Shown in pieces: positions 37,035 through 46,587 of a DNA stretch of 64,000 nt (position 1 is the first letter of the stretch; each line of letters begins with the position of its first letter). Location of the stretch: the NCBI GenBank assembly GCA_036426205.1, contig CM071568.1, positions 37,624,770 through 37,688,769 on the forward strand, given 5' to 3'. Source of the stretch: Ascaphus truei. Lineage: Eukaryota > Chordata > Amphibia > Anura > Ascaphidae. The notes under the pieces were generated by a model. That model was not told the origin of the DNA. It worked only from the letters and a program-made list of their open reading frames with translations, and ran no database searches. Both the position numbers and the translations under genes were made by a program.

Positions 37035-37987
37035 GTGTGATTAAACACAGGCGTACTGAGTCTTTGTAGCTCGGCTGTGGGCGGTTTAAGAACACAATGG
37101 CAATATGCAGAAGATTAACGACCCAGTGGAGAGAGGGGGTTGGTAGGCTAGGGTGACTCAGCCGATTGACGCTTGGCTAGGGAGGGATTAAAAACTCTGG
37201 AGGTGTGTGGCTGAAATAGTTAACAGCACTGTAATTAATTTGATGAATAAACCCCAAAATACAACCCCCAAATACAGTACATAAAAAGCAAGTCACTTTA
37301 ACTCCCTGTGCCCCATGCACAAAAAACAAACAGTAGATTTTCTATAGACAAATTAATATTCATACAGAATAAACGTCCATTTTTCATGTATCTCCATGTT
37401 TTACAAATGTTTCTCCGATTTCAATCTGCCAGAAGAATTTAATAAAGGCTGCAGTACAGTATGTACTGTATTATTGTGTGTTGATGGTTAAAATTGCTGT
37501 GCACTTTAAATGTTTCAACATTGTACAGTATTTGCAAATAAATGTTTTTGTATTGACTCCACCAATAAAAGAACATGTTGAAATGCTGCACTGTTTTTTT
37601 ACTGCCTGACCGCAAAGCCGCAAGCTCGGCAACATTGTAAAAAAAGAGCAATGAGCGCGCAATTGGCGTGGGAACTAGGTCAATTGGCGTGGGAACTTCT
37701 GTTCTAGGGCACCTAGAGATAAAATTTTGCCCCTAGATGTTAGGAGCCCCTCTCTTGACCCCAACAGGGTCCGAGCAGTAATGGCGATGAGAGAGGGTCA
37801 CGCCGGCGAGGAGGGTCCTACCATTGAGCGTAATGGCGGAGAAAACTTTGAACCGGCTAAGTCAGAATGAGCAGAAACCTGGAACCCATAACTCCGGTTC
37901 TGTTCAACCTAGAGGGCTCAGATTCGGTCACCATGTAGTCCTGGTTGCGACAGGATTGCATGGCAAATTGCGACCCTCTCGTGGCAA
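37035..37987. repeat. Long inverted repeat, right arm
   Basis: Reverse complement of 33277-34286. The CCAATTGGCGTGGGAAC units lie at 37655-37700. Confidence 0.85.
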
Positions 37988-38340
37988 CAGAACGGAGTCA
38001 GGGTAATGTTAAAGTTCAGGTTTCTGCCATTGACTTGCATGGCAGAAAAAAAGCCACTTTGGTAATGTGCTTTTAAACTGTCTTTTGGTACCTCCGGTTC
38101 CGGGGGTCGTGCAAGGCTGATATTTTGCCACTGTGGCAAGGGACCTTCCGCATGAGGGCAAGGCGAATTTCAACCCGCTCAGACCCACAGAACGGATTAT
38201 TTTAAATTATATTCGCGCAATTGGCGTGGGTACTACTTAGGGCCTCGGTCAAGTTCACGGCCAATTGGTGTGGGAACTTCTGTTCTAGGGCATCTAGAGA
38301 TAAAATTCTTTTTGCCCATTAATGTTAGGCACTGTATACC
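37988..38340. repeat. Third, divergent inverted fragment of the arm
   Basis: 38205-38330 again shows the GTGGGAACTTCTGTTCTAGG segment of the right arm, in degenerate form, after about 200 unique bases. Confidence 0.6.
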
Positions 38341-38406
38341 ACTGTACAGTATACTGTAGAAGACACATAATGAAATGATACTGAACATGTAGAATAAATG
38401 CATAGA

Positions 38407-38416
38407 TTTATTTATT
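38407..38416 (-). terminator. Poly(A) signals of forkhead gene 1
   Basis: Minus strand AATAAATAAA, about 95 bases beyond the start of the predicted last exon of the forkhead gene (from 38509). Confidence 0.5.
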
Positions 38417-38602
38417 CGGGTTTATTACACAGTATACTGTACGGCCGGAAAACATCAGCATACAGTACAATATTATCCATCGAAATCCCCCCATTAGCCG
38501 TTTTCTTTTCTGAGGAAAAACAAAAAAAAAAGTTTTAATGTACAGTTATGGTCAGCCCCCTAAAGAAGTACCCAGCCAGTCCCACCAAAATAATACGGCA
38601 AC

Positions 38603-39196
38603 TCACCATAGAAGTTCCCGTTCAGCTGGCGCCGGCGCCGGTCCACTGCCAGTCCAGCTTTCTTGATCATCCACGTCGATAGTCTGCAGCGGGACTAGTC
38701 CACCTGTAGTCAGCAGGTGAGGCTGGAAATCGCTTAGGTACATGCAAGCTTCATCAAAACTGCACGCGAAATCCGACTTAGACTCAGGTTTGTCACTGAC
38801 AGTGGGACCGTCATTGGAAGCCGGTGCCGGTGCTGGTGCTGGTGCATTGCTTGGCAGCGACTGTCGCTTCTTAGTTGTTTTTAACACGACCCTTCGCCTT
38901 TTGCCGCCTCCATGATCATAGATACGGGAAAAATCCGGTGATACACACCAATACCCTCCAACAAATTGGGGCTCAATACGGTGAAAACAGGGATCACTAC
39001 ATAACCTTTTCCTTACTGCACGCTTCCACGTATGAGGAGTTGGCAAAAATTTGTAAAAGTCATAGTTTTCGATAAAATACTGATAAATTTGAGCAACTGT
39101 TGCCATCTTATCATCTGTTGCATTAATCGCGGCACATATCAAATACGCGTAACTTCTGTCGGGTTTTTGGAAAGCGGGCTGCACTTGAACACTCAT
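38603..39196 (-). CDS. Transposon-borne forkhead (winged-helix) protein
   Basis: A 197-codon open frame. I start it at ATG 39194-39196 because the second copy (48855) starts at the same point; the frame is open further upstream without a better start. Residues about 11-110 are a forkhead domain: 'SYAYLICAAINATDDKM' (helix 1), 'IYQYFIENYDFYK' (helix 2), 'WKRAVRKRLCSDPCFHRI' (recognition helix and strand), 'GGYWCVSPDF' (wing 1), then a basic 'KRRRVVLK' tail. Typical forkheads have N and H in the WxNSxRHxL recognition helix; here these are R and K, so specificity should differ. A Pro/Ala linker and an acidic C-terminus, perhaps an activation region, follow. A GTGAGT donor at 38606 and a T-rich CAG acceptor at 38510 mark a 97-base intron; splicing places TG|A, a stop, at the junction. 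It probably binds element or host DNA in the nucleus. Confidence 0.8.
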   Translation of the reverse strand: MSVQVQPAFQKPDRSYAYLICAAINATDDKMATVAQIYQYFIENYDFYKFLPTPHTWKRAVRKRLCSDPCFHRIEPQFVGGYWCVSPDFSRIYDHGGGKRRRVVLKTTKKRQSLPSNAPAPAPAPASNDGPTVSDKPESKSDFACSFDEACMYLSDFQPHLLTTGGLVPLQTIDVDDQESWTGSGPAPAPAERELLW

Positions 39197-39406
39197 GGCG
39201 GGTGGGTCTCTGGAGAATACTGTAACTGAAACTGGTCTTTGTCTTTCTTTAATATGTATGAAAAGCCTAAATTGATACATTTTTGCAACCTCTTCCTTCA
39301 GTCTCAAGGCCAAGGCCAAGTTACAATAGCACACGTACAGTATAGTACAGTATATTTTTTAAACGAAACACCTGCAAGCCGACACATTACTGATTCGGCG
39401 CATTAC

Positions 39407-39613
39407 AATTCATGAATATCTGCCATCTGGCGGACACGCGAAGCATTGCAGAATATTATAATCCAAACCATTATCAATAAACGCATCAGCCGGGCATGAC
39501 CCGTGGCTGGGAACGCAAAAGGAGCGCGGCATGCTCCAGGTGAACAGCGTGACATTCCAGGAACAAGCCAGGTAAAAGCCGGTGATTTGTTAGAATAAAA
39601 GCTGCCGCAGCAG
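39407..39613. mobile_element. Right terminal region of element 1, likely forkhead promoter
   Basis: Shares ATTACAATTCATGAATATCT and a following 200 bases with 40262-40494 and 49028-49268. It lies directly upstream of the forkhead gene in both gene-bearing copies, so it may hold the promoter as well as transposase-binding ends. It ends GCCGCAGCAG before TA 39614-39615. Confidence 0.65.
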
Positions 39614-39713
39614 TACTGTAGTGCCAACGGTTATTCTCACACAAACCAGTGGCAATCGCCAAAAAGACCCACGTACATGCTGGGTTCATGCTGGGTATAT
39701 GCTGGGTCTAGTT

Positions 39714-39852
39714 TAAGGAATTTCTGCATTGACTAATGGCCCATCAGATTACCAGCGGGGGTCCCTTGCAGTCATATTCAAACTGAATGGTACTGCCAGG
39801 GACCCCTACTGTGTTAATCCGATGGGTCATTAGTCAATTCAGAAATGCCTTA
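39714..39852. repeat. Inverted repeat (hairpin) of about 140 bases
   Basis: Arms ACTAATGGCCCATCAGATTA and, inverted, TAATCCGATGGGTCATTAGT with AAGGAATTTCTG/CAGAAATGCCTT at the outer ends; the inner GGGGGTCCCT/AGGGACCCC also pair. Small MITE-like unit without coding capacity. Confidence 0.75.
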
Positions 39853-39964
39853 AACTTGCCTTAAACTGGCCAAAAAATGCAAGGAAATGCACAAAGCAGC
39901 GCACTGCCCAGGGACACGGGTGTATCAAAAATAAAATATAAGTTTATTATAAGTATATCAAGGT

Positions 39965-40004
39965 CTCCTTGATAAAGCACCTTGTTGTGTGAAACGCGTT
40001 GGAG
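39965..40004 (+). ncRNA. Degenerate hammerhead-like motif (PLE relic)
   Basis: CTCC/GGAG stem I, core TTGATAA instead of CTGANGA, GCAC/GTGT stem II, GAAAC, GCGTT. Two core bases are changed, so it is probably inactive. It marks another PLE terminal-repeat relic. Confidence 0.4.
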
Positions 40005-40091
40005 GGTTGTACCCCATTGTTTGCTATGTCTGACTGACAAAAATTTATATTTCCTTTGGTGACACCATTCCTTAATCCCTTGCCTATGCTA

Positions 40092-40494
40092 CACTGGCGA
40101 CACACTTTATTCGAGCTAGGCTAGTCCCACGAATTCGGGTATACTCGGGTGTATTGAGGTTTGTGACTGTTTTCTGCCTGAGTGCATTGCGTTATTTTCC
40201 AGGCAGGGATTGAAGCATTTTATTCCCGCTGGCTGCAATACTGCACAGTATATATATATATATATATACTGCATTACAATTCATGAATTTATGCCATCTG
40301 GTAGACACGCGAAGCGTTGCAGCCTATTAAATCCTAATCATTATCATTGAACAGATCAGCCGCCCGTCAGCCAGGCATGAACCATGGCTGGGAAGGCAAA
40401 CGCAATGGGGCTTGTCAGAGGTGAGGAGCGGTGCATTCCAGGTATCTGCCAGGTACATACTGGGTATTTGCTCGAATAAAGTGTGCCGCAGCAG
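40092..40494. mobile_element. MITE: deletion derivative of the forkhead-carrying family
   Basis: TA target at 40090-40091 and 40495-40496. Left end CACTGGCGACACACTTTATT; inverted right end CTGCTGCGGCACACTTTATT. Its first 160 bases match 33001-33165 and its last 230 match 39407-39613 and 49028-49268. A (TA)n run replaces the middle. It has no gene, but it links the left and right ends of the family and shows the family has been mobile. Confidence 0.75.
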
Positions 40495-40496
40495 TA

Positions 40497-40789
40497 TTTG
40501 CTTACCCCCCATCTCCATCTATAGAGGTCAATATCAGCCTGATGTTTTCACGTTTGCATCCGCAATCTATCATCTGATGGGTCAAATACCTCTCCCCATT
40601 TGTTGCTCCAGTCATTTGCTACCTTTCGAGTGACGATTCCTCCCACATCTCACTGCCTCCTACATATGCGATACTGGGCATTTTTTGGCCACATTTCCCT
40701 TCTTTTGAAGTGAAACTTCTTTCGTGGCACCTAGTCCTGATAGAGCAAAACTGGATAGATGGGGGGCGAAATGTGAAACGGAAGTGGCG
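40497..40789. other. Unassigned sequence
   Basis: Short stretch between the MITE and the CpG-rich block. Nothing recognised beyond a GATGGGTCA motif also present in the hairpin at 39714. Confidence 0.4.
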
Positions 40790-41215
40790 TCACCTAATGG
40801 ACGCCGCTCCGCTCACACGTCCCCTGTCCCCTATCCCCTGTCACATGCGGTGGCGACAGCCGCCGGCGCTGCTCCTAATCGCCGCCACACCCCCCCACAC
40901 ACACCCACCCACCACACACCCGGCTGCTGACATATGCGGCGCACCGCCGCTGCCATGCCGCACATGCGCAGTTGTGATGGCGCCGCTGACGGACACCACA
41001 AATGTGCAGAAGCGGCTGGCAGCGGCGTCGTCCCACCCACACGCTCCTCACGCCCATTGGCAGCGGCGCCATTCAGCCTTACACTGCCGCGGGCGTTCGC
41101 GGGCCCCTTGTGCCCGCAGGAAGCGGTGGCACATGGCGCAAACCCGGGCGCAACCCGCGCGGCACAGGGCCTCGGTCACTCATGCCCGTGCCGGGCGCAT
41201 GTACCCCGCAGGGGG
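40790..41215. other. CpG-rich segment
   Basis: Dense GCC/GCG sequence with an intact-looking 245-codon frame and several overlapping frames on both strands. Such overlaps are expected from high GC. No recognisable domain, and no splice or start context favours one frame. It could be a former promoter-type CpG island. Confidence 0.4.
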
Positions 41216-41295
41216 TGTGTGTGCGCAGATTGCGTGCGGGGTGTGTGTGTGCAGATTGCGTGCGGGGTATGTGTGTGTCTCTGTGTGTGTGTGTC

Positions 41296-41331
<36 letters not shown>

Positions 41332-41372
41332 TCTGTGTGTGTGTCTGTGTGTGTGCGCGCATGCTCAGAATT
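41216..41372. repeat. (GT)n microsatellite with GTGTGCAGATTGCGTGCG repeat
   Basis: Two units of GCAGATTGCGTGCGGGGT run into a long GT/TCTGTGTGTG tract. Confidence 0.95.
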
Positions 41373-41424
41373 TGCGTAAGGGGGGGAGAGAGGTGGTGCG
41401 CAATGTTACACCCCGCCCCTGGCT

Positions 41425-41950
41425 GCAGCTGGACACATACACACTGACTGACCCACCCACACACTGACTGACCCCCCCACACACTGACTGACACCCCCAC
41501 ACACTGACTGACCCCCCCACGCCACCCCACATACTGACTGACCCACCCACCCCACACACTGACTGAACACACACTGACTGACCCACCCACACACCCCCAC
41601 ACACTGACTGACCCCACACACACTGACTGACCCACCCCCCACACACTGACTCACCCACCCACACCCCCCCACACACTGACTCACCCACCCACACACCCAC
41701 ACACACTGACTCACCCACCCACAACCCCCACACACTGACTCACCCACCCACACCCCCCCACACACTGACTCACCCACCCACACCCCCCCACACACTGACT
41801 CACCCACCCCCACCACCCACACACACCGACTGACTCCCCCCACACACTGACTGACCCCCCCCCTTACACTGACTGACCCCCCCACACACTGACTGACCCC
41901 CCCACATCCCCCCACACTGACTGACCCACCCACACCCAGCCCACCCCCAC
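41425..41950. repeat. Minisatellite, CACACACTGACTGACC units
   Basis: More than 20 imperfect units of 16-30 bases built from CACACACTGACTGACCC or CACACACTGACTCACCC with a variable CCCACCCACACCCC spacer. Changes from ACTGACTGA to ACTGACTCA and back form blocks, so subtypes expanded separately. The long Val/Gly/Cys/Ser-rich frames on the minus strand are artefacts. Confidence 0.95.
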
Positions 41951-42840
41951 CCAAATGTCTCGTGTTCTCGAAGTCAAATACCACTGTACATGTGTGTGTG
42001 TGACTGCGCAGCCACTATGTTTGGTGATAGGCCTGGTTGGTGCACGTGAGTTGCAGGTTACCTGCCCGGGCTCCAGCCACGGGTACCGCGATAATAATCC
42101 ACACGATCCGACGGGGTCCTCCACACCGCGTGGGTTGAAAGTCCAGCGCAAACAATGTCACTCCTTGTCGCAGGGTCTTGGGTGGTGTTCTGAGCCCAGA
42201 ACCCACCTCACAGGGCCGCACGGCTTCAACACTGTGTCCCTGTCTATTCAACCAATAAATGGGGCAGTGTCCCTATCTAGGGCCTGTCCCTAAGCTCCAC
42301 AAGCTAATAGATGACTCAGGACCTAACTGGGACCTTGGGGGCTGCTGGCCTAATGCAGAGGGTCACTCACCCCTGCATCTACCTCCTACCCCTAGCTGGT
42401 CCGGATCCTGAGTGAGTGCGTGGCTGCAAAACCCCGCGAAATGTATCTACTTGCTAGCAGGGGAATCTGGCCTTCTCATTGGCTCCCTGGCGTCAGGTGT
42501 CTCTGCCCCTATGCACCCTGGGGGCTGGCCGTCTATTCTCGCGCATGCGCGAGCTATCTGGAACCTCCCGCGCTAGCTGACCTCCTGCGCATGCGCGAGC
42601 TACCTGTCATGGCGGCGCCCTGCTCCGCTAACCGCCGGGCCGGTGGCAACGCGATCGCGGCCTAGCGACGGCCCGATCGCGTCCCCGGCAACCGGCCTGC
42701 TCGCCGCTCGCGTCCCCGGCAACCGCCCGATCCGCTTCCTAACACCGGCCGCAATACAACCACGCGCGCAACGGGGAAGGAGGGGGTGAGTGCGCGAGGG
42801 GGACAAAGGAGGGGGACCTGGCTACATGTGTATCTCAAAT
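41951..42840. other. CpG-rich segment with paired NRF1-type sites
   Basis: GC-rich, CpG-dense especially 42530-42830. A direct repeat of about 46 bases carries GCGCATGCGC at 42541-42550 and 42587-42596, the palindromic consensus bound by NRF1. A CGATCGCGTCCCCGGCAACC unit repeats at about 42670-42725. This could be a promoter-type island or an LTR fragment. No gene is seen beside it. Confidence 0.45.
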
Positions 42841-43188
42841 CTTTAATCATTAAGAATATCCTGCAATTTTTTTTATAGCAATCAAATAACATTTCTGGGT
42901 ATTAACATTTCTATCACAAACTGTTTCCTTAAAGATTTTATTACAAAGTTGTAAAATAAAAAACCCACATAATACAGTCCCTTTATTATTCCACTCAATA
43001 TCTCTTTTACTCTGTTCAGTGAATTTACTGTACTGCTGTTGATAATGTTACATAAATCATGTTCAGAATTAGAAATTGTAATAAATTTGATATAAATGTC
43101 TATGAAGGAGTTTTACATGGGATGGAATTGAAAAAATAAACAAAATGATTATTAATTCACATCAGTATTATCAGATAAAAATTTCTTA
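42841..43188. other. AT-rich unassigned sequence
   Basis: No feature recognised between the CpG-rich block and the MITE. Confidence 0.5.
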
Positions 43189-43674
43189 GGGCCTCATGCA
43201 GAGAGCATAGAATTTTAAAATTGGCGAATTTCATAAAAAGTAGCTTTTTTGGAGAGTTTTATTCTCCATATGCAGAAAAGTGCGAATTCTGCTATGTTTA
43301 ACATGGATGCGTGTGGCGAGTTTAAATTGGCGAGATGCGCGCTTCAGAAAACGTTGTAAAAACAATCGCGCCTTTTTTCCCCCTTTACTATAGGCGGCGA
43401 GCGCCATCTTGCATCTTTTCCGGCGCGGCAAAAATGGAGAATCGCGCATTTTCTTGGCGGAACAGCGACTACATGCCGTTCGACCTCTCTGCATTCGGAG
43501 GTTTTAAAAAACGGCGAGATGGAGGGTCTCGCCAGCCGCGAAGGCGAGTTTTAGCAATAAGAAAAAACAAAATGGCGCGTTTTTCGTAACTCGCCATTTT
43601 CTGCCGGTTTCTGCGCGAAATTGTTATACAAAAATGGCGAATTTCGAAATAACGATGCTCTCTGCATGAGGCCC
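43189..43674. mobile_element. MITE with GGGCCTCATGCAGAGAGCAT termini
   Basis: The terminal inverted repeats are identical for the first 20 bases (GGGCCTCATGCAGAGAGCAT), then continue imperfectly through an AAATT.GCCA region. Flanked by TA at 43187-43188 and 43675-43676. The 486-base interior has no conserved gene. The TA target fits a Tc1/mariner or related MITE. Confidence 0.8.
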
Positions 43675-43676
43675 TA

Positions 43677-44801
43677 CGTCTGTGTCTAGCAGGTAGCCGA
43701 CAATATCTACCAGGTGCTCCGATGACAAGCGTTGTAAGATTAAATGCAGCATATAGTTCCAAACTGCTTTTGTATCTCAAATACAGTTTAAAATAAAAGC
43801 GTGACAGTAACATTGGAGGATTCAGGCAGCGTTAAGAGAAACAAATAACATTAAGATGACCCACCCCCCTTTTATACATGATTAAAAAAAAAAGAGGTTT
43901 CATTATCGGTTTGAACTAATCTCTTACCTTGCCCCTGTTTTTGACAAATCAATAATAAACAACATTTATTCTTGTTTTTCCCCTTATTGCGGACATTTTC
44001 ATATGTAATTGGACATATCATTGTGGTTGCTTATTTATGAAAACAGTTATCCGGTCTTGCGTATTAGATGTTTTGTCATATTTTTACATTTGCTAAAAGC
44101 AGAGTACAGATCTTGAAGAAATGCAAACACTGAGTATAATCTATTTCTATCTTCTACTTTGTAACTATTTCTGTGTTCATTTATCTCAATGCCTTATTCT
44201 TTCCTATGGTGGTTACTTGTATGGAAATTTATAAGGTTACTTATTTGTTAGTATGTTATATGTTAATATTCTTATCTGTTAGTCCCTAAAGCCGCATTTC
44301 CTCTTACTTTTTGTGTGTGTTTTTTAATAAATGGTGCAGTTCCTTACATTTATGGTAATGCAATTATCTAAGCTGCCGATAGATTCGTTCTCCCATGATT
44401 GATCAGCAATGATCCTGCATTCCAAGGCACACAATATGGCCGCCTATTTCAAAAGAGCAAGTTGTGTGGCTTCCAAAATGGCTGCTATAGCAACCCAAAG
44501 AAACATTTACATTAAAAATTATTAAAACGGGCATAAAGAGGGAAAACATTTTTTTAATCAAGTAAGTATTATCTAATACTACACCACTGATTTATATATA
44601 TATATGAGAACAAAGGATTTTGAATTAAATGTTGCTTTGTGTATATATGTATTGATATTTCTAAATTGTCTACTGTAATTACTGGCCACTACTGTATGTC
44701 CTGGGCACAGAGTTAAGACAAAGAATACATGGTTACAAATACAGTTACATAAACGTATAAATGTAAGGGTATACATTATATACAAGACATTGCATGCACA
44801 G
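43677..44801. other. Unassigned sequence left of the transposase
   Basis: AT-rich. I searched it for the left terminal repeat of the element-1 family (CACTGGCGACACACTTTATT) and found none. The left boundary of the three-gene element is therefore unknown. Confidence 0.5.
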
Positions 44802-45764
44802 TTAAAGATAATTTTTTGAGGGTTTCACCACTTTTCGGATATTATCCTTCAGCTGATGCCAGACCATTTCGATAGCATTGAAGTCTGGCGATCTGTCATT
44901 GGAGGGGAAAAAAAAGGAGAATTAGTTAAAGAGATACACAGTAAACAGAGGGAAAAATGTGACACGGTTACCGCACTTACTCCGCTGGCGTCTTTACCCA
45001 GTTGATACGGCAGGCAAGAATATGCGCAGTTGATGCGATGAGCTTCGGATCGTTGTCCTGGTAGAAACGGTGACCATCTGGGAATTCACGTGTGATGTAT
45101 TCCACAATCTCAGGCACTGTTTGCTCTTGGAAAAAAGCTTTATTCATGATTCCTGTAAAAAAAAAAGGAGAACTGCTCAAAATAATGCACACTACAGTAG
45201 TACAGTACAGTGCATAAGGCAACAGCATGTGACTTTGTGCATTATTATACTGTACCATCAAAGATAACGATGCATCCTGGTCCACGCTTAGAGATGGCAC
45301 CCCACACATGAATCTTTACTGGGTGTTTTGGACGCGGTTTCATAGATATGCGTCCTTTTTTGTGGAAAGCAAAGGTTGCAAATCTCTCCAGCGATAAAGT
45401 AGACTCATCAGTAAAGATGCAATCCTGAAAAGTTTCGCCACTATCAATCCATGCCTGTGCCTGGACCACTCTCTTGATCTTGTTGACGTCCCTTATCATA
45501 GGGTACGCTCTGTAATGACAAGGAATAATTTTATAGGTACAGTACAGTTTATTAAACCACACATTTACCTCCTGTACTGTCCAGTACTAACCTCACACGT
45601 CCATATTTCCATCCAATTCGGCGTCTCATCTTCTTGATGCTGGTCTCGGATACGGTTAGATTGTGATTTTTCAGCAAAGTGTCTTTGTCCCTTAAGGCAC
45701 TCTTCTCATCATTCTCTTCACTTATTTGGTCAACCAGAAGAGTTGTGCGAAAGGCGGCAGCCAT
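44802..45764 (-). CDS. Intron-containing Tc1-like DDE transposase
   Basis: Four exons: 45592-45764, 45256-45509, 44981-45152 and 44802-44892. The introns are 82, 103 and 88 bases, all GT-AG with T-rich acceptors, and joining restores one frame of 229 residues ending TAA. The 'SIKKMRRRIGWKYGRVR' part resembles the end of the second HTH. 'IRDVNKIKRV' follows. The catalytic triad is present: D92 in 'IFTDES', D175 in 'YQDNDPK' and E208 in 'SPDFNAIEMVW'; 'KPRPKHPVKIHVWGAISKRG' is typical of the family. Thirty-two residues lie between D175 and E208, where Tc1 enzymes usually have 34. Tc1 proteins are about 340 residues; the first HTH and the usual C-terminal tail are missing, so further exons or truncation are possible. 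ATG 45762-45764 is the first in-frame start. Confidence 0.85.
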
Positions 45765-46162
45765 TTCCAAGCCAAGGCCAAAGCGAAAGGCTAAGGCTAA
45801 TAAAGAAAACCTTCTGACGACTCCAAAGGCTAAGGCTTTTAAGAAGCCTTATTATGTCAAGAAGAAATTTGGTGATGTACACTAAAAGCAAAACAAATGG
45901 TCACCTTCTCCATCAGCCCCCGCTGCTGCTGCCGCTTTTCTCCCAGAAACCCAGAGGACACCTCCTCCATCACTCCTTGACGACGCTGCTGCTTCTCTCC
46001 CGGAAATCCACAGGCCACCTTCTCCATCACTCCTCGACGACTCTGTCGCTTCTATCCTGGAAATCCACAGGGCACCTTCTCCATCACTCTTCGACGACTC
46101 TGTCGCTTCTCTCCCGGAAAAACACAGGACACCACCTACTAGTCTGATTAACTCTGTCCAGT
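45743..46162 (+). pseudogene. Basic and Pro/Ser-repeat region upstream of the BEN gene
   Basis: One frame reads 'KPRPKRKAKANKEN', 'TPKAKAFKKPYYVKKKFG', a TAA at 45883-45885, then in the same frame four repeats of about 'PPSPSLLDDSVASLPEIHR' to a stop at 46160-46162. The Lys-rich part resembles linker-histone or AT-hook-type DNA-binding tails by composition only. No ATG begins it; the start could lie in an unseen exon. It overlaps the first exon of the transposase on the opposite strand. The internal stop suggests decay, unless an intron removes it. Confidence 0.45.
45950..46140 (+). repeat. Coding minisatellite, about 57-bp units
   Basis: Four imperfect units with CACCTTCTCCATCACTCCTC...GACGACTCTGTCGCTTCT cores, each a multiple of three bases, so unit changes keep the frame. 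This suggests expansion under coding constraint. Confidence 0.75.
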
Positions 46163-46198
46163 GAACACGTTTACCCTTTCACTGCCTATCACTCCTCA

Positions 46199-46564
46199 AT
46201 GACTTCTCTCCAGGGAACCCCCATCTCATCCTCTTCAGCACCCATCCACCCAGATGTCCACAGCACCCCATGCACAAGATCCAGCTCGTTAGACCGCATG
46301 CTGAATGGGTTAAGTGTCGATATCCCTGGGAACTCTATGCTGGGAAAGATAGATCTTCTTTTAGAGACCATGCTAAATATGGATCAATGGAGGGAGAAGA
46401 TGGATCAGCGGATGGAGAAGATGGATAAGCGCATGGAGAAGATAGAGACTGACATAGCGGGGATACATAATTTGCTTGGAGTTCATGCCCCTGTATCTCG
46501 GATGCCAGAGCAGGAGGGTGGCATGGATGGGATGATGGGACCTTCAACCTTCCATCACCAAGCG
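46199..46564 (+). CDS. Coiled-coil segment of the BEN-type protein
   Basis: Opens at ATG 46199. A Ser/Pro-rich start is followed by 'GKIDLLLETMLNMDQWREK' and repeated EKMD-RMEK units, a strong coiled coil suited to dimerisation. The frame then gives 'GIHNLLGVHAP'. It shifts by one base relative to the BEN frame somewhere near 46530-46560, where the other frame reads 'PSPSAPPPSEEYMFMY'. Either an indel or a splice joins them. With 46588-47127 this looks like one gene. Confidence 0.55.
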
Positions 46565-46587
46565 CACCCCCTCCATCAGAAGAATAT

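Larger units (their letters stand above)
33001..39613. mobile_element. TA-flanked Tc1/mariner-related element with forkhead gene (element 1)
   Basis: Left end TA|CAGTGGTGACCAACTTTATTC; right end, inverted, TA|CTGCTGCGGCAGCTTTTATTC. The ends share TTTATTCTAAC. The left 165 bases match the left of the small element at 40092, and the right 200 bases match its right, so both belong to one family. Interior: an inverted repeat of about 1 kb per arm with PLE scraps between (33277-37987), then a forkhead gene on the minus strand. No transposase remains. PLE sequence lies left of the element but not right of it, so the insertion site is rearranged or the PLE was already truncated. Confidence 0.6.

Noticed and set aside
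40710..41467. 245- and 177-codon frames in the CpG-rich block
   Set aside because: They overlap each other and run into the GT microsatellite; no domain or splice context.
41180..41984. Long Cys/Val/Gly/Ser-rich frames (up to 192 codons) on the minus strand
   Set aside because: They are translations of the (GT)n and CACTGACTGA minisatellites; open frames follow from repeat length.
43335..43813. Arg/Lys-rich frames of 84-114 codons
   Set aside because: They lie within or overlap the inverted repeats of the MITE at 43189-43674.
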